From NCBI GenBank assembly GCA_002104985.1, contig MCGO01000108.1, positions 1 to 64,000 of the forward strand: DNA of 64,000 bases. Direction: 5' to 3'. Shown here piece after piece: positions 1 to 11,408 of the stretch; the first letter of the stretch is position 1, and every line of letters begins with the position of its first letter. The stretch is from Rhizoclosmatium globosum. Its lineage: Eukaryota; Chytridiomycota; Chytridiomycetes; Chytridiales; Chytriomycetaceae. A program made the translations under genes and the position numbers. Under the pieces are notes generated by a model. That model ran no database searches and was not told the DNA's origin. It saw only the letters and a list, made by a program, of their open reading frames with translations.

Positions 1-222
1 AAGTTGGTTGAATCTGAAAAGCCTTCAACAAAATGGGATATGTGGAAGGACACCCCACGTCAAGTTATTTGTGAGGCTGATCCATCTTTACCGCAAAAAG
101 AAGTCAAGCCTTTCAAAAAATCATATACGAGACGGGATACAGCTCCGCTGCAAGATCTAGCCGAAGCTTCCTCTGTCCACGCAGCCGCAAGTGAAGAAGA
201 GTTATTCGCAAGGAAAGCCTAA
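1..222 (+). CDS. 3' end of an unidentified gene
   Basis: The frame is open from the window edge and ends with TAA at 220-222. The residues are polar and Lys/Glu/Ser-rich with no recognised domain. A second frame also looks coding just past this point: it runs through 200-292, is very basic (repeated Lys/Arg-Pro) and ends at TGA 290-292, so the true C terminus may be that basic tail reached through a frameshift near 200. Only the end of the protein is visible, so no function is assigned. Confidence 0.4.
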   Translation, partial: KLVESEKPSTKWDMWKDTPRQVICEADPSLPQKEVKPFKKSYTRRDTAPLQDLAEASSVHAAASEEELFARKA

Positions 223-517
223 AGATACTGGATCAAAACCGATCAAACCTGTTTATCGAAGGAAGGACAGGAAGAGAGTGAGATTGAAGTGAGTGTACTT
301 GAAGGAATTCAAGCGGTAGCTATGCCACGGAGAAGGCAAGGCACGTTTTCCGCACCTAGGAGAAAACCCGGAATTGAATAATAAAAGGGTGTTTTTGCAG
401 TGTGACTTTGTTTCGCTGAGTTTTTCTGATAAGTTTCCTATAAATTTAATTTGAGTCACCCACCTTCAAATGACAGTGGTTCGTTGCCCATGACCCATTT
501 AAGAGTATGTATTACTA

Positions 518-1746
518 ATGCACCGAATCGCACAGGCTGAGACGGTGTTTGTGTCAGTGCGAGATGAAGGGTCGCCCGTGTGTGTTGTGTGCCATTTGAT
601 CGGAGCGCACGTTGGCACTGCGCTCGACGATGTTCTCCTTCTTCAGCCCGAGTGCGGCCACGTTGTCCACGCGCACTGTCTTGCCCCGCGCGTGGCCGAC
701 GACGGGTCCTGCGCGTGTCCGGCTGCCCGCTGCCAAAACACGTGGTCAATCAGAAGGACCGGGCCCTGTGTCGCCGAATCAATCGAGGAGTTTCAGCTGC
801 TGCTGCTGACCCAGGAAGACGCAAATCTAAATGCTGCCCTGGAGTCGGAATCGGATTTCTCGGACCTGTGCCACTCCCAAGCAGCTACTATCAATATTCA
901 AGCATTGAATACTGATTTCACGGTCCTGAATCTAAGTGAAATCACTACATCGTCGCCAACGCCATTCACTCTCCATGATGCAACGCATACTCCTGATACT
1001 GCTTTTCTACGTGATTCTATGCAGGTCCGCACCTGCGATATTTGCAGGCAACGAGATCCATATGAAGGCACTTTCCTTGAAGGTCATGTACTTATTCAGC
1101 CGAATTGTAATCACTCGTATCATGATCGATGTTTGGCTCCATTCCTCACTGAATGAATGCCCTGTTTGTAAATTCCATGGCATCTGCCTGGAACCACTCT
1201 CGCTACAATATTGTTACAAATACGACTCAAGAGTACGAAGCATTGTTTGGGCCGATTCCCACTGATGCAATGCGAGCAGCAAACATTCCTCCAAATTACG
1301 ACACAACGTTTCTCATCAACCCATCCAAAACCCTCCAAATGTTACCATGTTCCTTGCATATTCCGATAATGGCCGTAAAACTTGTCAACTTTTGCAACAC
1401 AATCAGTCCATATGTTGGAACACTCCTCGAAGACATGTTACTAACGCAGCCCGAATGCAATAACACTTTTCATGAAGCGTGTCTGGCCCCTCATCTGCCA
1501 AAACGGAAATGCCCCAATCTGCTTTGTGGATTGGATCTTACCAACCTATTTAGTGGGTACACTCACCATCTTTGAACGGAAGAAGAATATGATTCGGTTC
1601 TGAGAACGCGGCAAAAGAAGGCACACGAATATCGGGCAAATGAAGAGCATCAGAGATTAGGCGGTGAATCAAATCTGCCTCCTCCGATTGTGCATTTGGA
1701 CAACCTCAACGAAATGCCACCAAATTATCATGAACTTACAAATTAG
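518..1746 (+). CDS. Protein with three tandem RING-like zinc fingers (frame disrupted)
   Basis: Three successive RING-like modules are visible. Module 1 (about 575-740) has CVVC, CGHVVHAHC and a C-terminal CxC/C group. Module 2 (about 1033-1175) is a clean RING-H2 with CDIC, CNHSYHDRC and CPVC. Module 3 (about 1385-1530) keeps FHEAC and a final Cys pair but has lost the first Cys pair. Modules 2 and 3 are each followed by a similar segment with an E-Y-[ED] start and a PPNY end. The frame breaks after module 2, where GAAT is duplicated (1151-1158); removing one copy joins the histidine half to CPVC. An in-frame TGA lies at 1573-1575, and the same frame then stays open to TAG 1744-1746. This is either a decaying E3-ligase-like gene or one carrying assembly indels. 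RING modules of this type usually recruit E2 enzymes; no substrate can be named. Confidence 0.55.
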
Positions 1747-1801
1747 ATAACATAATATCATATTATATTGTTTACTGCATTAAATCGCTTGTTTCCAACC
1801 G

Positions 1802-2758
1802 TTAATAAACATTTTTTCTATACCACAAATATAATTCAAGGCCATTTAAATTGTTGAAGGTGGATTCTTGGAAGCCTGACGAGAGCCGCCAGAAGTGTGG
1901 AGAAGAATTTACATTATCGTACATATGTCGCAGCGACACTTTCATCGCAAACAAGACAGCAACCACAAAGTTCATCAAACAACTATAAGCTGAGGTCTCG
2001 ATCAGATAAAACGGCCAGTAATATGGATTCGTCGACCTTGACGGTAACAAAAAGTAAACCCAATCGACACAGACCACAAAGGAACTGTCAAGAAACACGC
2101 TCCACTCGCCAACATTCCATATCGTGAAATTAAGACAAATGCTGGATCAATGGGACGGAGAGATCAACCTGGGTCCGCCGAAGATACCGTACAAAACAAA
2201 CCAAGAACAACGTATCAAACGCCGCCAGTGTAATTGTACACAAAATCTGACTACATTGATACCAAAAAAACTCGCTCTTTCCTGAAGCTTTAAACGCGTC
2301 GATATTGATCAGCTTGATAACGCCAACAAGACTGGAATCAGGAATATCGAAAGCGGAACGGCCCAGCATGAGCTCACAAGCTTATACGTACAAGGAAACA
2401 TTGCGTCTAGCTGTGTTGACGACCTTACAAATGAGAAGTACAGGTAACTGAGAGCCCAGAGGGCTTGGCATGAATCAACAACCACTTCAAGTAGGGCTTG
2501 TGTTTGACTTGACAGTTCTCCGTTATCATATCGAGTGAGGAAATATTGCACAATGTCGTATCCAAGGAGTGATATTGTTCCCGTGAGCAGAGACACGTTG
2601 AATGAGTTAAGGACCTTTTCTTTCCTCTGTTTACTTCGAAAGATGATATCAAAGTATCCTATAAAGAAGACTAGTGACGCAAGCATCGCGATTGCAAACA
2701 CAGAGAGTACGATGTAGACGTACGACACTTTGATGTCGATATCGTTGAGAACCGCCAT
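1802..2758 (-). CDS. Multi-pass membrane protein, function unknown
   Basis: The first exon reads from ATG 2758 and encodes four hydrophobic helices: about residues 12-34 (VYIVLSVFAIAMLASLVFF), 50-72, 85-112 and 125-147. Two further segments in other frames continue the pattern: about 2270-2160 (LCTITLAAFDTLFLVCFV) and about 2030-1940 (CLMNFVVAVLFAM). Together they give six or seven helices, similar in layout to the 7TM proteins common in chytrid fungi. The frame changes imply at least two introns; one candidate donor is GTACGT near 2385. The gene ends near 1802. No receptor family signature was recognised, so the name stays descriptive. Confidence 0.5.
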
Positions 2759-2871
2759 TGTTTTTATGTTACTGCTTTGACAATGAATTTTTTTGTAAAA
2801 TCAAGTAAGTTGGGCAACATTACAGTTAATCGTGAATTTATAATGAAACAGTTCCGGTGATGAAATTATAT

Positions 2872-5764
2872 TCATCGCAAGCTACGGCGAAACCTGTCAA
2901 TCATATTCTCCCGTTCCTCTCTACTTGATTTGACAACAAGCTCCGCAAACTCAGTTGTACTCATATTCTTCTGCTGCGCCATTGCCGCCAGCAGAATACC
3001 GCGAACTTCTTCTGTTATGTCACCATCATTTCCAGCATCATCGTCAGGAGCGAATCCGTATACAGGTTCCTGTGTCAACTCTCCTGCTTCAACGGCACGT
3101 AAAGCGTCTTTTGTTATGAGTTTCTCTGCCTTGGATGAACCTAGAATATCTGTATTGACGTGCGTGTATGAAATGCTGTGACCACTGAGAATCGCAGATA
3201 CAGCATCTCGTTCCTGCTTTGCCATATCGCTTTCTGGTCCTCTATCAAATCTGGAAAACGTAAAATGGTTATTAAAAGTCCATACAGATAAGACTCCAAA
3301 CCTTTGAATGCGTTCTTGATTGAATTAGCTTCCTCCTCTTCCTCGCCAAGAGCACTTATTTTTTGCCTTTTCCGCGCTCCTGTATCTTCGTCTTCCTCCA
3401 TTTCGTCAATGTTTTGCTCTTCAGTAACAACCGGTACCATATCAACAATCTCAACACCACCTGTCGCCACAATCTCACCACCCTGTACCAGAAATTTGCT
3501 TTCCGCCTTTTCAAGCTTATCAATAATCAGTTTTGTAATCACTTCGCTGTCTGAATACACAGTCAACAAGTTCTCCAGCCCAAACAACTCGCCCTTTTTT
3601 TCTTGTCTCCCTGGATTCCAGAGAATAGCCGCCGCTCTTCTGAGGCTTCTAGCCTATTTGCGCTTGCTGTTGTTTATAAACTTGACGACCGTAAATCACT
3701 TCTTCCAAAGAGCCGGCGGCAATCAGCCTGTATACCTCACGTCACGCGTTTGTCCCTTTCATGTTGTCTTAATCATTAAAAAAATATGCGTTTTTAAGGA
3801 TACTCACAATGCGAAAGGCACGATCCTGGGCCTGCAAGTCATGACTGGGATTCCAATTTGGATCAAAGATCACCACAACATTCGCGCTCGTCAAGTTCAG
3901 ACCCACACCTCCAGCTCTCGTACTAATCAAAAACACAAACTGCCGTGGATCGTTGTTGAATTTATCAACGATTTCAAGCCGATCTGCGATAGGTGTTTTG
4001 CCATCCAATCGAGAATAATAGTATGATTTGTCCGACATTAAGATTTCAAGCATGTTCAAGAGCTTTACGGAGGCACTGAAGAGAAGGACTTTGGAGTTGA
4101 GTTTCTTCCAAACTTCGAGGAGTTTTTCGAGGACTCTCCATTTCCCGCAGAACTCTGGATTTCTCATGTTTATCCAAGTCATTTTTAATGATTCAGGAGA
4201 TGGCCGTTGGGGAAAGCGGACTGGACGAGGGTTTTATCTTTTTCCTGCTTTTCTGCGGGATCAGCTTGATCTGTCCTAATATAAGTACATGAGGGTGAAA
4301 TCGAGGCCAACATACCCGGCATAATGAGAGCAATATGATTAGACACTTTTTGAAGGGTAACCAAAGCCGACAGGACGGTGTGCTTTTATACAGATGTTAG
4401 GATTGAAAGTCTAAACAAACTCAACATCACTCACACCAATGGGAACATTTTCAGAATTCCTAGAATAACAGCACTTCCCCCGTGTCAAACTAGCATCCAT
4501 AATCGCGTTCCTACAATCACATCGCTCGTCCTTCCGAATCAACAGCTGAAAATCATCGCTCTTCAACAAACTCGCATACGCTTTTGTCTGTGTTTCACTC
4601 ATGGGACAAAACACGATTTTATCTTCCTTCTTGGCATTTGATGAGCAATCAGACTCTTTGTCCTTCGCAACATGTACTTCTGAAGAACCAGTTCACGGAA
4701 TTTCGTAGCAACTCGACGTGCTTCAGCGATTTCTCGTTTTGTTGCATCAAAGCTTGTCCACGTTCAAAGGAACTGCAATGCTCTGTTCAAACGAAGATTC
4801 CTTGCCAACAGACCACGGTTGCAGAAGTCAAGAATGCACCAGAGGTCTTTATACTTGTTCTGAATCGCTGTTCCAGTAAGACCAAAATGGGACTTGACAT
4901 TTTTGAATGATTTCATGGCTTTCGTTGTTTGCGATGAAGTTCTAAGGAATATCGTTCAGGTTTGGATTACACTTTGGTGAAATACCTTTAATTGATGGAC
5001 CTCATCGACAATAATACACGACCAAGGAACTGTATCCAATTCATGTTGATAATTTCTGGCAGTTCCAAAGCTTGTGATGGTGACTTCGAGTAATCCCACA
5101 ACAGCTTTCGCTAGAGTCTCTTCCTCATCGTTCCATGAAATATAGCCTGTCGAAAAGTATCCCCACGTGTCCAATTCTCGCTCCCAGTTGTATATCACTG
5201 ATGTTGGGCAAACAATCAATGCACGAAATATTTCAGATGGTTCCATTTGCTGTAACCGACCATTACGATGCATGAGTTTCCGAGTATTCTTCTCGTCAGG
5301 AATTCCAGTCTTGTGCATGACGGCTGAGAGAAACGCAATGACTTGAATGGTCTTTCCAAGACCCATCTATCCCAAACCGAATCAGAGAGAGTTGCGTTCG
5401 ATTTGAGGTCTCACATCATCACAAAGAAGGCCACCTCTTCCGTTCGCGTAGTGGTTGAACAGAAACGCCGCCCCTTCACGTTGATAGGATCTGAGGTATC
5501 GGTTGATTGCTGGACAGACTTCAGCTGTTGGTTTCCGAGCCTGCCCAAGATCAGAGGCTCTCCAAGCGGTATGTCCAAGTGGCTGAAGTTCTAACGACGT
5601 GGGTTAGACATCGTCGTCTTGTTTAGGAAAGCACTCAACTGGTTTAATGTCTTGATCTGGAACTGTAGTTCGAGGTATGTCCCTGGGTTTCAGTACTCCG
5701 GTTGGCAAACTTCATCTTCGTCCTCTGTGTCGCTCGCGACGAGAATGCTTGGTTTGGTGGACAT
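2872..5764 (-). CDS. ERCC6L2: SNF2-family DNA translocase, ERCC6L2-like
   Basis: ERCC6L2 is a nuclear SNF2 ATPase acting in DNA double-strand break repair. Reading down the minus strand: start ATG 5764-5762; a Q-motif region ending [12 protein letters not shown] (about 5513-5478); a GT-AG intron (about 5415-5367); Walker A MGLGKT (about 5366-5349); motif II as DEVH (about 5010, usually DEAH); LTGTAIQN (about 4873-4850); a Cys-rich CDCRN..CC insert (about 4520-4470) typical of ERCC6L2; motif [12 protein letters not shown] and motif [11 protein letters not shown] (about 3920-3800); and a C-terminal block ending at TAA 2872-2874. The paired DELDTWGY-like segment and the Cys-rich insert favour ERCC6L2 over CSB/Rad26. 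Frame changes without splice sites occur around 4820, 4760, 4745 and 4637. An in-frame TAA near 5608 may lie inside a 69-nt intron. Confidence 0.85.
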
Positions 5765-5867
5765 TTTGCGGACAAAAATGGAAACTGGTGAATAACCCAT
5801 TTATTGGCAAATATATTATATATGTGCAACTTCCTATAAGGCCGGGGTTTTCTCATGATAATGAAGC

Positions 5868-7819
5868 TTATGTATCCTGCAGATTGTCCGATATTCTTTG
5901 AGAAGGCATTGAATGTCCCAAAACCTCCTTCCACCAAGAACCAGCGGCCAAACGAGACGTGACACTTTGCAAATCAACATTCAACACAGCCTGCATAAAC
6001 AATCCAATGTCCGTGTTCTCATGGTTCCCTCGCAACAGCTCAGACTTGTATCCGTGCGCATAGAGGTTCACATCAACGCACTGTGTCCATGTGTCGCCCA
6101 TCCCATCCTGCACGGTCGCTTACCATAATACCCAAGAATTCTTGGTATTCAGCGGCTGTACGGTTTGGGTTTGTCAAAAAGTCCAACTCGGTTTTAGTTG
6201 CGTCTTTGATTCCGAGCCATTGTGGAAGAACAGTTTCCGTAATGTAGGTGGGAAGAGCGACTTGTTTGGGTACGAGATGAGGTGGCGAGCAATCTTTTCA
6301 GTTGAGTTTTGGACGGGACGGAGGACTTCAGGGTACCAGGCATATCAGGTACACGTTTCCGAGTTCGTGGGCGACGGAGAGACCGCCAGTTTCGTGGTCT
6401 GAAGTCTACGAATTACGTGAGTCACGGTTAAGTAGTTAAAATTCTTAACCCACTCACCGAAATCATACTGTGTTGGGTGTTTGTTGCCCAACCAATGACA
6501 GCTTCAATTAAGTGGTTGTATTGAAGAATGTCATGGACATGAGCAGCAGGGTCGTTACTACGTCGTAAAGTTACTATGCACCTCCGAAATAAATGTACTT
6601 ACATATGAGCTGCCATGTCGATTCTGCTTCCTTCAATCATGATGAAGAACCCCTTGCGGCTCCTTCTCGTCGCGTGGCTCAAAATGTCCAAAGCCTTTAT
6701 AGCCATTTCCTTCAACGAGGGTTCCTTGGTGTCATCTCTGTCATCTCAAACGACATGTGATCAGGTGTAAATAAACCGAGAAGTGGCAGACTGTTGAAAG
6801 ACGCTTTAGAATCGAGAGACAGAATTTTCGGGACAAACTGACAGCTGTAACATCCAAGTTTCTGAACACTTCAACACTCTCCAAAATATTCCATCTGTAC
6901 TTTTCAACTCCCCAAGAAAACAAATCCAGGTCGTCTGCACGACAGCTTCCCGCATTGCTTCCAGTTTGAGGCTTGAAGTGACACGAACCTCCACCAAAAG
7001 CAAGGTCAACCATTCTTCCCAAGGAATAGTTTCCAATTTGCTGAACAGCGATTTCGTCCTCCATTTCTCTGTCGATGACATGGGCAGAGAAAGAGGCGGG
7101 AGTTGCTGATGTCAGATATTTAAGGATGATGAAAGTGCAATCAAGTAATACCGTGGGTAATTCTAGAGGTCGCAACAAGTCCAGTCATGTATCCTTTAAG
7201 TTTTGCCGCCTCCAAGATAGTTCCACAAGGACACCATCGGATTCTAAAATAATATCAGGGAAATACTTGGCAATAAGCGAAGAGACTCACGACGCCAATA
7301 GCTCCGTTGTAAGACTTAAGGGCACAAGAAAAGGCTAGATATGGTTAAAGATAAGCTTGAACAAATAACCCTTACCTGTTGCACCTGCAGCTGAATCCGT
7401 ACCAAAGACGACGAGCTGCGTGTTCTAGAGAGCCAACAAGAATCGAGTCGAGGGAAGCAGCAGCTCTGGCCCAGCCTCTTTGATGAACGCGTTGTAGTTG
7501 CGGGCGAGTGTCTGCGAAGCCGGGCTGTGTGTGCCATGCAGTAGTCAGCCAGCACTCACGCCAAAACAACAAACGCACCCGAATCCATCCGACACGAGCA
7601 TAATCACATTGACCGGCGGTGGCGCTCCAAACTCAACCGCGGCCCACACAACCAGCGACACAACCACAACAACGCCACACTGGCACCCGCGCGTTGCACC
7701 GAACTCGCCTTGCTCAGACCAAGTGACCGGAGCACGTACGAGAAGTATGTGCCTTCGTCTTGGGCGTGGGCGGGGGTTGTGGTTGTGGTTGCTTGACGGA
7801 AGGAGGGAGTGGAGGACAT
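5868..7819 (-). CDS. PHO8-type membrane alkaline phosphatase
   Basis: This hydrolyses phosphate monoesters, and the fungal homologue is vacuolar. From ATG 7819 there is a short cytosolic part, then a signal-anchor helix (GVVVVVSLVVWAAVEFG, about 7690-7640), then VNVIMLVSDGFG (about 7620-7580) with the first metal-binding Asp. The DGFG/PAS junction crosses a GT-AG intron. The nucleophile region reads TDSAAGATG (about 7400). VDLAFGGG lies at about 7010, EGSRIDMAAH at about 6635-6605, DPAAHVHDIL at about 6555-6525, DHETGG at about 6400, and a C-terminal block with ALDVNLYAHG-like sequence runs to TAA 5868-5870. Length and motif order fit the family. The frame slips twice around 7395-7430 without splice sites, matching other genes in this part of the window. 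Confidence 0.82.
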
Positions 7820-7889
7820 TTTTACTGAATCATTGGTCAATGCACACTCCTTCTCTTGAATCTTTATTGGTTTGGTTATTGTCGGCTAT

Positions 7890-8100
7890 GACTTAAGTCA
7901 CAGTTGCAGCCAGTGTGGGAGACAAGCCGTCCCATACACAAGCTACTTCTTTGCTGCTGCTTTCTTACTAAACACGATCTCATTTCCTGATGGTTTAAGT
8001 GACGGAAACCGGCAGTGGTGTTGAGACTAGTATTAATAAACACTTGTCGCTGAATGGCGCTCGATCCAAAATCACCTTGAAAATCACTCTCATCAATTTG
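7890..8100 (+). pseudogene. Relic of an SDR-gene 5' end
   Basis: This stretch aligns base by base with the 5' part of the SDR gene at 9257-9450. Shared blocks include ACAGTTGC, the region encoding the residues before the nucleotide-binding loop, and an almost identical AAACACTTG..CTGAATGGCGCTCGA at the end. The relic lacks about 20 bases that encode the TGG start of the dinucleotide-binding loop, has stops in every frame, and is followed directly by the DUF829 gene rather than by the rest of an SDR. It is a truncated duplicate. Confidence 0.75.
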
Positions 8101-8123
8101 TAAGGTTCAAATTTTTATTACAC

Positions 8124-9094
8124 ATGACTCAAGAGGAAGGCAGACTGCTGCCAATGCCACTAGCTCTGCTACGGGCTCTCCCTCTATCACAGATGCTTAT
8201 CCGGACTACGAACAAGTAGGACCTGCTTGGATCGCCCCTCCTACAAAGAACCATATGGTTTCAGACATCTTTATTGGAAAGCGATACGCCTTGCTCTTTG
8301 GATGGCTGGACGGCCAATTCAAGTACGTTGAAAAGTATGCCAGTGGTACCGGTAAGGCTTAAGTCCTATGAGTGTACATAATGGTATTCCTAAAAGTTTA
8401 CCGTTCTCAGTGCCAACGGCTACACAGCCATTGTCCAGCTCAGCGCAGACCGAGACTGGTCTTTTGTTTGGAACGGCAAGGATGAATTCGACGAATTTGA
8501 TTCCTTGATCGCCTACCTTCAGGAACACAAAATCACCGAACCTGCTGGTTCTAAAGTTCAATCCACAAACCCAAACGTTATTATCCACTCGTTTTCCAAC
8601 GGCGGCGTTACAAAACTCAAGCGAAACATTAACGCTCTTCATGCCAAAGGCCTCCAACTCAAATCGCAAGTGGTCATTGTTGATTCTGCTCCAGGCAAGG
8701 CATCGCCAGAGTTTAGGAGGATATATGGCTTCACTCTCCTCAACTACTTTTGCAAAAGATTTTGTATGCTGGTGCATACTCCTTTTTGGTTGTTGCAGAG
8801 TTTATCGGTTACTATGATAGAAACCTTCATCCAGTGTCTCGTTCTGCGCCTTACGCCCTCAGCACAGGAAATACGGACGGAAACGCTTTCGGAGCTCGTT
8901 TGTTTTTGTATTCGGAGGCGGATGCTGTTGTTCCCTTTGTCGAAATTAAGGACAACATCGAGCTTGCCAAAGCAAACGGTTTGATTGTTGAAGAAATGAT
9001 GTTTACCACTAGTGCTCACGTCAAGCACGCCGTGGACTTCAAGGAAGAGTACTGGGCTACTGTGGAAGCTTTCTTGAAGAAGCACGTCAAATAA
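8124..9094 (+). CDS. DUF829/TMEM53-like alpha/beta-hydrolase-fold protein (copy 1)
   Basis: The family (DUF829; TMEM53 in animals) has an alpha/beta-hydrolase fold and poorly known activity. The N-terminal part has VGPAWIAPPT then GKRYALLFGWLDG (about 8268-8310). A GT-AG intron follows (about 8354-8410). The second exon has IIHSFSNGGV (about 8578-8607, the nucleophile-elbow position), LKSQVVIVDSAPG, a variable helical segment, then GARLFLYSEADAVVP and SAHVKHAVDF near the C terminus, ending TAA 9092-9094. The Asp and His of the last two motifs are the expected catalytic-triad partners. The frame slips near 8755-8765 and near the start codon, so this copy may be damaged. Its closest relative in the window is at 50441-51462. 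Confidence 0.75.
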
Positions 9095-9256
9095 AGAGAA
9101 ACCTTCAAGATGAATAAAGGTTTCGCGTACTCCAGTCACCATTAGGCCGGAATGGTTTGAGAGTTTAAGATTGACAAAAAGGGATTGGTTAGCAATCAGC
9201 GTTTTGCACACTCAATCCCTGATTTCTCCAGATAATTGCCACTCTTATTGTAAGGT

Positions 9257-10260
9257 ATGGCTGCTTCAGTAACAGTTGCGGCTAGTGCGGAGACAACAAG
9301 CCATACTCAGGCACGAACTACTTCCCGTCTGCTTTCTCGCTCAACACTATCCCATCTCTTGATGGATTAACAGCTGTTGTTACTGGCGGGAACAGCGGTA
9401 TTGGTTTCGAGACCAGTAAACACTTGGCCCTGAATGGCGCTCGAGTCATCATAACCTGCAGATCCAGTGCAAAGGCCCAAGATGCCATCGCTAAAATCGA
9501 ACAAGCTGTAAACGAGGTTAATAGAACGGCTCGCATTGAATTCATCGTACTTGATCTCGCGGACTTGGAAGCGTCAAAGTCATCACACAACATCTCCCTC
9601 AAGACCTCAAATCAATCGATATTCTCGTTTGCAATGCCGGTGTATTTAATCTAGATGCAAACTTCTTTCAAGTTTCCCCCAGTTCTGGCCTTGAAACAAT
9701 GTTTGCAGTGAACCATCTTGGTCACTTTCTCTTGACTCTTCAACTCATGTCCCTAATCCTCGCGTCTTCATCTCCACGAATTGTTATGGTCTCATCGTAC
9801 GGAACTTGGAGAGCACCTCTATGTGGAATCGACTTTGATTCTCTGACTGTCCGCAATCCAAGCTTCACTTCAAGGCATTATTATGGACAATCGAAACTTG
9901 CGAATATGCTATTTGCTGCCGAACTAAACCGAAGATACGGTCATCAAGTGTACGTAAACTCTGTACATCCAGGAAATGTTGCAACGGAAATGACAAGGGA
10001 CTTATTTGCGTCAGCTCAAGCTTCGATTTATACAAACATCTTAAGTGCAGAACAGGGAGCGATTGCAAGTCTTTTGCCGCTGTCTCACCCGATATCGTGG
10101 AAAATGGAGTAAAGGCTCATACATTATTCCATTTGGAGTTGTGTCAACTGATCACAACCCTATTGCAAATGATGTTGAATTAAGCAAGCGACTTTGGGAT
10201 TCAGTGAATCGATATTGTCGGTGTTTTGGAATAGAAGAACTACATCGTTTATTCTTCTAA
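9257..10260 (+). CDS. Short-chain dehydrogenase/reductase (retinol dehydrogenase/WWOX-like)
   Basis: This is an NAD(P)-dependent oxidoreductase of the classical SDR type. VTGGNSGIGFETSKHLA (about 9375-9425) is the TGxxxGxG dinucleotide loop. CRSSAKA (about 9460) sits where NADP-preferring enzymes carry Arg. Next come ILVCNAGV (NAG motif, about 9622-9645), NHLGHFLLT (about 9712-9740), VMVSSYG (catalytic Ser, about 9785), YGQSKLAN (catalytic YxxxK, about 9882-9905) and SVHPGNVATEM (about 9960). The order and spacing fit RDH/WWOX-like SDRs with a C-terminal extension. The substrate cannot be told. The frame slips near the start, at about 9568, about 10070 and about 10120 with no splice sites. 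The stop overlaps the stop of the LRR gene on the other strand by 12 bases. Confidence 0.82.
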
Positions 10261-11342
10261 CAAATCGTTCTCGCTAATATCAAACATGATTATTTGATTG
10301 AAATTCACGTCCGTGAATGGTGCGCGGATTTGCAGTTTGTTTCGAGAAAGGTTCAGTACTTGAAGATCAACTAGATTTCGAAGACTGGGCGGAATACTTC
10401 CACTTAAATTATTATCATTGAGATGTAGGCATTTAAGGTTTCCAAGACCCTCGATAGACTCTGGAATACAGCCGGACAGTTGGTTATGAGAAATGAAAAG
10501 ATCCATCAAACGATCCAAACGTGTGATTTCAGCTGGAATACTTCCTGTAAGTTGATTCTTTGATAAATCTAGTATCATAAGCTGAGTCAATTGACTTATG
10601 TCTCCAGGAATATCGCCTGAAAACTCGTTTGATGATAAATCCAAAGCTTTTAAGCTCTTCAGACGGAATAACGCTGATGGAATACATCCGATTAGGCTGT
10701 TAGTTCCCAAGTCAAGGTTTGCAAGGTGTTCAAGGTTTCCAATTTCGTTGGGAATGATACCTTCCAGTTTGTTATTCGAAAGGTCCAAAAGCTTGAGAAA
10801 AGTAAGATCTCCAATCGACTTCGGAATGTGTCCATGCATTCGATTATCGCACAGATTTAGTTCGACTAGGTTTTTGAGGTTCGATATTTCGTTTGGTATG
10901 GTTCCCTTCAACCCACACGATTTCAATGTCAGCACTTCCAAGTTGTTCAGTGCCATTAATTCCAAAGGAATCTGGCAATCAAAGCTCCAGTTGATGAGTT
11001 TTAGTGTCTTGAGATTGTGTAATAGTCCGAGTTCCGTTGGAATCACTTGTTTTGTTGGAAGATTGGTTCCCCACCAATCAATCTTGGCCAAACCGGCAAG
11101 ATAATGCTCCACGTATACTCTTGTGTAATTATCTGGCCATAGGAAGAAGTCTGAATTGTAGGATTGTTTGACGGAACGGCGCTTGACGGAACGAGGGGAT
11201 TGGAGTTTCAAATTGGCGCAGCAAAGTGTGTGGACATAATGCAGTCATATATCCTTTGAGAGATACGGCTCAAGTAAATAGCATTTGTGGGCTCAATCCA
11301 TTTGAAGACTTCGATCAAGACGTCGAACGGCAGTGATTCCAT
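10249..11342 (-). CDS. F-box-like / plant-type LRR protein A
   Basis: The start is ATG 11342-11340. The first 45 residues (LPFDVLIEVFKWIEP..) match the F-box-like head shared by the other LRR proteins here. The frame then slips by one base near 11215, and the rest (11211-10249) is a clean 320-residue LRR frame. The linker carries FFLWPDNYTRVYVEH, the family motif. About ten 24-residue repeats of the form LxxLxxLxLSxNxLxGxIPxxI follow, typical of plant-type LRRs rather than the RI or cysteine-containing LRRs usual in F-box proteins. If the head binds Skp1, this would be an SCF substrate receptor; that role is inferred. Confidence 0.8.
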
Positions 11343-11408
11343 TTCGACGAAACAATCCTGAAACAACCAAAACCCAAATACAAGTTTCAGTATTTATTAT
11401 ACATGGTT

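Noticed and set aside
1573..1575. In-frame TGA in the RING gene as a selenocysteine codon
   Set aside because: No SECIS-like hairpin was seen, fungi of this type generally lack the system, and the same gene has a clear 4-base duplication, so damage is the simpler reading.
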